From Roseomonas sp. (lineage in GTDB: Bacteria > Pseudomonadota > Alphaproteobacteria > Acetobacterales > Acetobacteraceae), in assembly GCA_020249505.1 (NCBI GenBank), contig JADCFN010000003.1:62001-126000 (forward strand): 64,000 nt of DNA, read 5' to 3'. Both the position numbers and the translations under genes were made by a program. Within the stretch, counting starts at the first letter, position 1, and every line of letters begins with the position of its first letter. The notes under the pieces were generated by a model. It did no database searches. It was given only the letters and a program-made list of their open reading frames with translations, and had not been told where the DNA came from. Below, piece by piece: positions 59,777 through 64,000 of the stretch.

Positions 59777-61645
59777 TTACGCATCCTCCAGCTTTGCCGA
59801 AAGCTCCAGCCATTCCTCCTCCAACCCCGCCACTTCCTTGGCAATGGCGGCGCGGCGGGTATTGGCCCAGGCAATGTCCTCGGCCTTGAAGCGGGCATAG
59901 GTGTCAGGGTCGGCGAGCCGCTTTTCGATCAGCGCGGCTTCCTTCCCCAGTTTTTCCAAAGCGCCTTCCACCACCTTCAAGCGTGCACGCAGGGGTTGCA
60001 GGGCAGCGCGGTTTTCCGCCCTTTCCCGCCGCGCTTCGGCCCGCACGCCGCCGGGCTCAGCCCGAGGCGCCGCACCGCGCGCACGTTCCGCAAGCAAAGC
60101 GCGATATTCATCCAGATCGCCATCAAAGCTGGTCACCGTGCCATCGGCCACCAGCCATAGCCGATCCGCCACGAGTTCCACCAAATGCGGATCATGCGTG
60201 ATCAGCACCACCGCACCTTCAAAACCCGCCAGCGCCTTCACCAGCGCATCACGCGCATCAATATCCAAATGGTTCGTCGGTTCATCCAGGATCAGCATTT
60301 GCGGCGCATCGCGTGTGGTGAGCGAGAGTAGCAGCCGCGCCTTTTCCCCACCGGAAAGCTGCGCCACCTTTGTGTCTGCCCTATCCGCATCCAGCCCGAA
60401 ACGCGCCAATTGCGCGCGGCACGCGGTTTCAGTCGCCTTCGGCAGCGCGGCTTGCATGTGCGTGAGCGGCGTGCCGTTAAGGTCCAATTCTTCGGCCTGG
60501 TGCTGCGCGAAATAACCAACCCGCAGGCGGTTATTCCGAAACACATCCCCACCCGCCACATCCAGCCGCCCGGCCAACAGCTTCGCCAAAGTGGATTTAC
60601 CATTGCCATTGGCGCCCAGCAGCGCCACGCGATCTTCCTGATCCAGCCTGAGCGAGACATTCCGCAATACTGGCGCCCCGCCATAACCAACCGACGCGCG
60701 GTTCAGCGACAATATCGGCGGCGCCAAAGCCTCCGGCGCCGGAAAGGCGAAACGCACGGGCGTGTCTTCCACCAGCGCTTCCACCGCCGGCATACGTTCC
60801 AGCGCCTTCAGCCGAGACTGCGCCTGGCGCGCCTTGGTCGCCTTGGCGCGAAAGCGATCCACAAAAGACTGAATGCGCGCGCGTTCCGATATCAGCTTTA
60901 CATTCTGCGCCTGCTGCTGCGCCTGGCGTTCCGCCCGGATGCGCAGGAAATCCGCGAAATTCCCTGAATAGAGCGTGATGCCCCCGCGATCGAGATGCGC
61001 GATTGCATCCACACAGCGTTCCAACAACCCACGATCATGGCTGACGACAATCGCCGCCCCCGGAAACCGCGCGAGCCAGCCTTCCAGCCAGAGCGTCGCC
61101 TCCAAATCCAGATGGTTTGTTGGTTCATCCAACAACAACAAATCCGGTTCCAGAAACAAGGCGCGCGCGAGCGCCACACGCATGCGCCACCCGCCAGAAA
61201 ATTCCGCCAAAGGCCGCGCCTGCGCCGCAGCATCAAAACCAAGCCCGGAAAGCACCGCCGCCGCACGCGCCGGCGCACTATCGGCACGGATCGCAATCAG
61301 CCTTTCATGGATCTCCGCCACCCGCCCAGGGTCAGCGGCTTGATCGGCTTCGGCCAATAGCGCCGCACGTTCGGTATCCGCCGCCAGCACCGCTTCCAGC
61401 AAGGAAGCCGCCCCCGCCGGCGCTTCCTGCGCCACATGGCCCATGCGCGCCCGGGCGGAGAGCCTGATCTCCCCGCCATCCGGCTGCAATTCACCCACAA
61501 TGGCGCGGAGCAAGGTGGATTTGCCGGCACCATTGCGGCCAATCAGACCAATCTTGCGGCCATCATCCACTTGAAGCGCAGCACCTTCCAACAAGGCGCG
61601 CCCGCCAAGGCGAATAGTCAGATCACGGATGGCCAGAACAGTCAT
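59777..61645 (-). CDS. ABC-F family ATPase (Uup/YheS-like)
   Basis: 622 residues with two ABC domains and no membrane segment. Walker A: GRNGAGKSTLLRAI and GANGNGKSTLAKLL. Signature: FSGGWRMRVALARAL and LSGGEKARLLL. Walker B: LLLLDEPTNHLDLEAT and MLILDEPTNHLDIDAR. An interdomain linker (about 235-300) is rich in Arg/Gln, and a C-terminal coiled coil (about 545-622, VEGALEKLGKEAALIEKRL) resembles Uup. ABC-F proteins act on the ribosome; a more exact role is not predicted. Its start is 24 bp after a G-rich stretch that provides the ribosome binding site. Confidence 0.92.
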   Translation of the reverse strand: MTVLAIRDLTIRLGGRALLEGAALQVDDGRKIGLIGRNGAGKSTLLRAIVGELQPDGGEIRLSARARMGHVAQEAPAGAASLLEAVLAADTERAALLAEADQAADPGRVAEIHERLIAIRADSAPARAAAVLSGLGFDAAAQARPLAEFSGGWRMRVALARALFLEPDLLLLDEPTNHLDLEATLWLEGWLARFPGAAIVVSHDRGLLERCVDAIAHLDRGGITLYSGNFADFLRIRAERQAQQQAQNVKLISERARIQSFVDRFRAKATKARQAQSRLKALERMPAVEALVEDTPVRFAFPAPEALAPPILSLNRASVGYGGAPVLRNVSLRLDQEDRVALLGANGNGKSTLAKLLAGRLDVAGGDVFRNNRLRVGYFAQHQAEELDLNGTPLTHMQAALPKATETACRAQLARFGLDADRADTKVAQLSGGEKARLLLSLTTRDAPQMLILDEPTNHLDIDARDALVKALAGFEGAVVLITHDPHLVELVADRLWLVADGTVTSFDGDLDEYRALLAERARGAAPRAEPGGVRAEARRERAENRAALQPLRARLKVVEGALEKLGKEAALIEKRLADPDTYARFKAEDIAWANTRRAAIAKEVAGLEEEWLELSAKLEDA

Positions 61646-61753
61646 ACGCGGGGGTTGTGGAGGAGCGGGAGCGATGCGTCAAAGGGGTTATGGCTGGCGT
61701 CAGCCAGCGGTTCGCGCGGGGTTGGTGTGGCGGCTGCGCGCCATACCAAAGCT

Positions 61754-61772
61754 TGTTACCCCGGACCCCGCT
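61754..61772. repeat. half copy of the palindromic intergenic repeat (copy C)
   Basis: TGTTACCCCGGACCCCGCT matches the half of the repeat found whole at 30364-30428 and 62533-62595. The other arm is missing. It lies in the divergent gap between the ABC-F gene and the lipoprotein gene. Confidence 0.6.
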
Positions 61773-61783
61773 GAGATTTAGTG

Positions 61784-61814
61784 CCAGCATGCTTGGTTGC
61801 ATAAATTTAATGCA
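61784..61814. promoter_or_regulatory. two short palindromes upstream of the lipoprotein gene
   Basis: CCAGCATGCTTGG (61784-61796) is followed directly by TGCATAAATTTAATGCA (61798-61814), near-perfect inverted repeats in an AT-rich leader about 70 bp before the ATG at 61882. Adjacent operator-like sites are possible; no matching regulator was identified. Confidence 0.35.
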
Positions 61815-61881
61815 ATTCTTCTTGCGGTAGAAAATAGGTGCCGCTTACCCTTTGCGCAGCAAATCACCGGGGGAATGTCCA

Positions 61882-62526
61882 ATGCGGTCTTGGTCCTTGA
61901 TGGTGCGGGTTACAGCGCTGGCCCTAGGCGCCTTTCTGATAACCGCCTGCGAAGGGCCGAATTGGCAAAAGGATAGTGCGGGCGGTTCGATACGGCTTGA
62001 CGATTGGACGCCCATCGAAACATCGCAACTCGCTGGCAATCTTGCGGCGGTATTTTCCGGCCTACCGCTCACGGATGCCAAGCGAGCGCTGCGCGACAAT
62101 GCGGTCGAACATGATGTGGTGACCATCACGGACCGCGGTTGGGCCAATGCTCAACGGTCAATCGCGCCATATGGCCATTTTGGCGAACATACTTTCAGCC
62201 AATTGCGGTCGCGTGAGGCATTTGAGGCCTGGATGCGGGGCCGCTTCCCCCAAGCAAAGGACATTGAGTTTGTTGATGTCATTCCGGTTACGCATCCCAC
62301 CCTTGCCACCCGCGGCTTCGCTGGCACGGTGATGGTGACCAATCAACAGGACCGGAAATTCCGCTGTGCTTTGGCGCATGCCGGCTATGGCGGCCCGAGG
62401 CTCTCCGCCACCTCAACCGACATCTTCCGCATAGAGGAATTCAAATCCACGCTGCAAATCCGCTTCTGCACCGTGGGCGGGACGGCGACATCGCTTAATC
62501 AGCGCATGCAGCGGGTATTGTTTTGA
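61882..62526 (+). CDS. lipoprotein of unknown function
   Basis: 214 residues from the ATG at 61882 with GGGGGAATGTCC upstream; the open frame before it lacks support. Lipobox FLITACEG with lipidated Cys23. The mature domain contains LAAVFSGLPLTDAKRALRDNAVEHDVVTITDRGWANAQ, WMRGRFPQAKDIEFVDVIPVTHPTLATRGFAGTVMVTNQQD and a C-terminal TLQIRFCTVGGTATSLNQRMQRVLF. No family recognised. It converges with the MmeI-like gene across the palindromic repeat copy B. Envelope location is the supported statement. Confidence 0.78.
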   Translation: MRSWSLMVRVTALALGAFLITACEGPNWQKDSAGGSIRLDDWTPIETSQLAGNLAAVFSGLPLTDAKRALRDNAVEHDVVTITDRGWANAQRSIAPYGHFGEHTFSQLRSREAFEAWMRGRFPQAKDIEFVDVIPVTHPTLATRGFAGTVMVTNQQDRKFRCALAHAGYGGPRLSATSTDIFRIEEFKSTLQIRFCTVGGTATSLNQRMQRVLF

Positions 62527-62532
62527 GCAATC

Positions 62533-62595
62533 GCGGGCGCTGCCCCCGGAGCCCCCGCCGGGGTAACAGTGCTACCCCGGACCCCGCCTGGACTT
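62533..62595. repeat. GC-rich palindromic intergenic repeat, copy B
   Basis: Near-identical in reverse orientation to 30364-30428, with the same inverted-repeat core at 62569-62580 and flanks (one base differs in an arm). It sits between convergent genes, as copy A does, and overlaps the last codons of the methyltransferase gene. Confidence 0.8.
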
Positions 62596-64000
62596 GGGGC
62601 GGCGGCGGGTGGGGGTGGCGTCCAGGGGGGCGACGAGGTTTTGGTAAAGGTCGAATAGGAAAGCGAGGCGCGCGGCCTCGGTCGGGAAGCCGCGAGGTTG
62701 ACCATAGGCAGCGTCCACCGCGCGGTCATTCGCGGCATGGGCGGCAACCAGCTTGGGCGGCATGGTCAAGGGATCATAGAGATCAGCAAGGCTGGCGCCG
62801 GAATGCGCGGCCCGCGCATCCAGAATGCCCTGGGCCGAGCGTTCAATGGCAGCGCGCTGCGCCTCGGTTGGGGTGGGCCAGGGGAAGTTGTTGTAGACGA
62901 TGCCAGATGAATAGCGGAAATCGCTCTTGAGCCGCCCGCAAACAGCGCGCACCCAAGCCATGTGCATGCGGCTAGTAAGGACGGCGAAGTGATAATTTTC
63001 AGCGTCTGGAACGATTTTGAGTAGATTACTCGCCAAAACGGTCGGCGGTTCAAAGCCGATAGGGATGAAGGGCCGGTCCTCGGAGGATACCTCAGGGACG
63101 ACAAGGTAGCGCCTTGTTGGAACATTCGTAAAAGCAAAACGGGTGGGCGTCTTTGCCAACTCCTGCGTTGCTGGACGCTTGCTCTTTCCACGAAATTCTC
63201 GAACCGCGTTGACTCGTTCCAAAACGACTGGAAGTTTTCTTAAGTCTTCCGGCCCCACATCGGCGAGGTGCAGACACCAGCGGCGGTTGCCATTTATGAA
63301 TTCCTCTGATCCGATCCATTGCTTGAAAAGCGAAGTAGCCTTTGGCTCCCTTTCAAGAAAAAGTGCCTTCTCCTCTGCCGAAAACAAATAGTGGCCGCCG
63401 TCAATCGGCTGATTACCCAGACTCATTTGGGGGTTCTGTCCTATCGCAGAACTACGTCGGGTTAGTGCAACCATGGGTCCATCAATCAAATAGGGATTGA
63501 TACGCCCAACCTTGATGGCCTGCGGATGTCCTTCCGCGCGCGCATATTCAAAAAGGTGTTTCGCCGCCCGATCCCGCAAGGCAAAGCCGATGATCACACA
63601 ATGCACCGCTGCCCTACCACGCGCTTCACTCGTCCAGCGGAAGGTGCGATGCGCGTAATTGATGATGACGCCGCGCGGCCACAGATCCGCCCATAGCACC
63701 GCCGGCTGTTCGCCTTGCGTGATCGAATTGGTGGAAACAAAGCAGCATTCAGCGCGATCATCGCTCGCCATCCATTCGGCTGCCTTGCGATACCAACACG
63801 CCACATAATCAAGCAGCCCCGCATTCTTGGTGCCGTGAAAAACCAGGGCAACATCGGCGCGCTGCGCCGCGCTCATGTACTTGCCACCAATAAAAGGCGG
63901 GTTCCCCACGCAATACGCATCCGCGCCGGGCTTCACGAAGCCGGCCCAATCTTCCCGCAACGCGTTGCCCACCAGGATTTGCGGCGCGGTTGTCAAAGGC
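62572..64000 (-). CDS. MmeI-like class I DNA methyltransferase, C-terminal part (5' end outside window)
   Basis: The frame is open to the window edge; about 475 residues are visible and the N-terminus is missing. The catalytic NPPF-type motif reads GNPPFIGGKYM, the adenine-methyltransferase motif IV. It is followed by a methyltransferase core (CCFVSTNSITQGEQ, IINYAHRTFRWTSEARG) and a target-recognition-like region. The C-terminal helical part ends PTRRRPKSRRGPG and includes YSSGIVYNNFPWP and LYDPLTMPPKLVAAHAAND. This matches the MmeI-like type IIG restriction-modification family. Nuclease and N-terminal domains, if present, lie beyond 64000. Confidence 0.85.
   Translation of the reverse strand, partial: PLTTAPQILVGNALREDWAGFVKPGADAYCVGNPPFIGGKYMSAAQRADVALVFHGTKNAGLLDYVACWYRKAAEWMASDDRAECCFVSTNSITQGEQPAVLWADLWPRGVIINYAHRTFRWTSEARGRAAVHCVIIGFALRDRAAKHLFEYARAEGHPQAIKVGRINPYLIDGPMVALTRRSSAIGQNPQMSLGNQPIDGGHYLFSAEEKALFLEREPKATSLFKQWIGSEEFINGNRRWCLHLADVGPEDLRKLPVVLERVNAVREFRGKSKRPATQELAKTPTRFAFTNVPTRRYLVVPEVSSEDRPFIPIGFEPPTVLASNLLKIVPDAENYHFAVLTSRMHMAWVRAVCGRLKSDFRYSSGIVYNNFPWPTPTEAQRAAIERSAQGILDARAAHSGASLADLYDPLTMPPKLVAAHAANDRAVDAAYGQPRGFPTEAARLAFLFDLYQNLVAPLDATPTRRRPKSRRGPG

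Overview
The window looks like chromosomal DNA of a GC-rich alphaproteobacterium, most likely Rhodospirillales and possibly Acetobacteraceae. The evidence is gene content and order: an acpXL lipid A operon, argH-lptM-lysA followed by a TIGR02302/DUF4175 protein, dnaG-rpoD, carA/carB-greA, a DUF3576 lipoprotein and DUF3126. Taxonomy is inferred from these families, not from a marker search. No rRNA, tRNA, CRISPR array or recognisable transposase was found.

Layout. 1-2012: the C-terminally cut end of a TPR/glycosyltransferase-like gene and a DUF3576 lipoprotein. 2077-8556: an eight-kilobase minus-strand run, acpXL-fabZXL-KS-KS-adhXL-lpxXL plus a MaoC/Pta fusion. The first six match in order and content the rhizobial cluster that makes and attaches a very-long-chain hydroxy fatty acid to lipid A. 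8666-10534: a copper-handling group (DUF2946, YcnI, small secreted protein, PCu(A)C). 10877-14830: accessory and decaying genes, namely an Mrr-like nuclease, an antitoxin-like HTH gene with nonsense codons, thpR, and an MscS channel split by an in-frame TAA. 14900-22347: phosphoesterase, STAS-like, TlpA, then argH-lptM-lysA-TIGR02302. 22529-24186: an AT-richer desaturase/methyltransferase pair. 24673-29337: an arylsulfatase with its own formylglycine-generating enzyme, a secreted HAD phosphatase and a divergent LysR regulator. 29439-30353: an Mrr-type nuclease whose catalytic Lys is Arg.

30435-36150: rpoD and dnaG, and upstream of dnaG a striking direct repeat. About 330 bp of the dnaG promoter and zinc-finger coding region recurs 1.84 kb away as a truncated, diverged copy, with two unknown secreted-protein genes between. 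36379-40747: small housekeeping and hypothetical genes. 40896-48536: carA (with an N-terminal HTH extension), an SDR, a wHTH-plus-membrane protein of unknown function, a LysE exporter, carB and greA. 48551-55085: ilvA, MBL hydrolase, SDR, small lipoprotein, ychF, pth and rplY. 55294-57516: a DUF2892 gene interrupted by a 2,035-bp segment (azlCD, GNAT, gene remnant) bounded by a 6-bp direct repeat. Joining across the repeat restores the reading frame. 57532-61645: phosphatase, GST, prs and an ABC-F ATPase. 61882-64000: a lipoprotein and the C-terminal part of an MmeI-like methyltransferase.

The best candidates for something undescribed are the dnaG 5'-end duplication with its two secreted-protein genes, the HTH-CarA fusion with its split operon, and the wHTH/membrane protein inside that operon. 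A GC-rich palindromic intergenic repeat also recurs at three sites.
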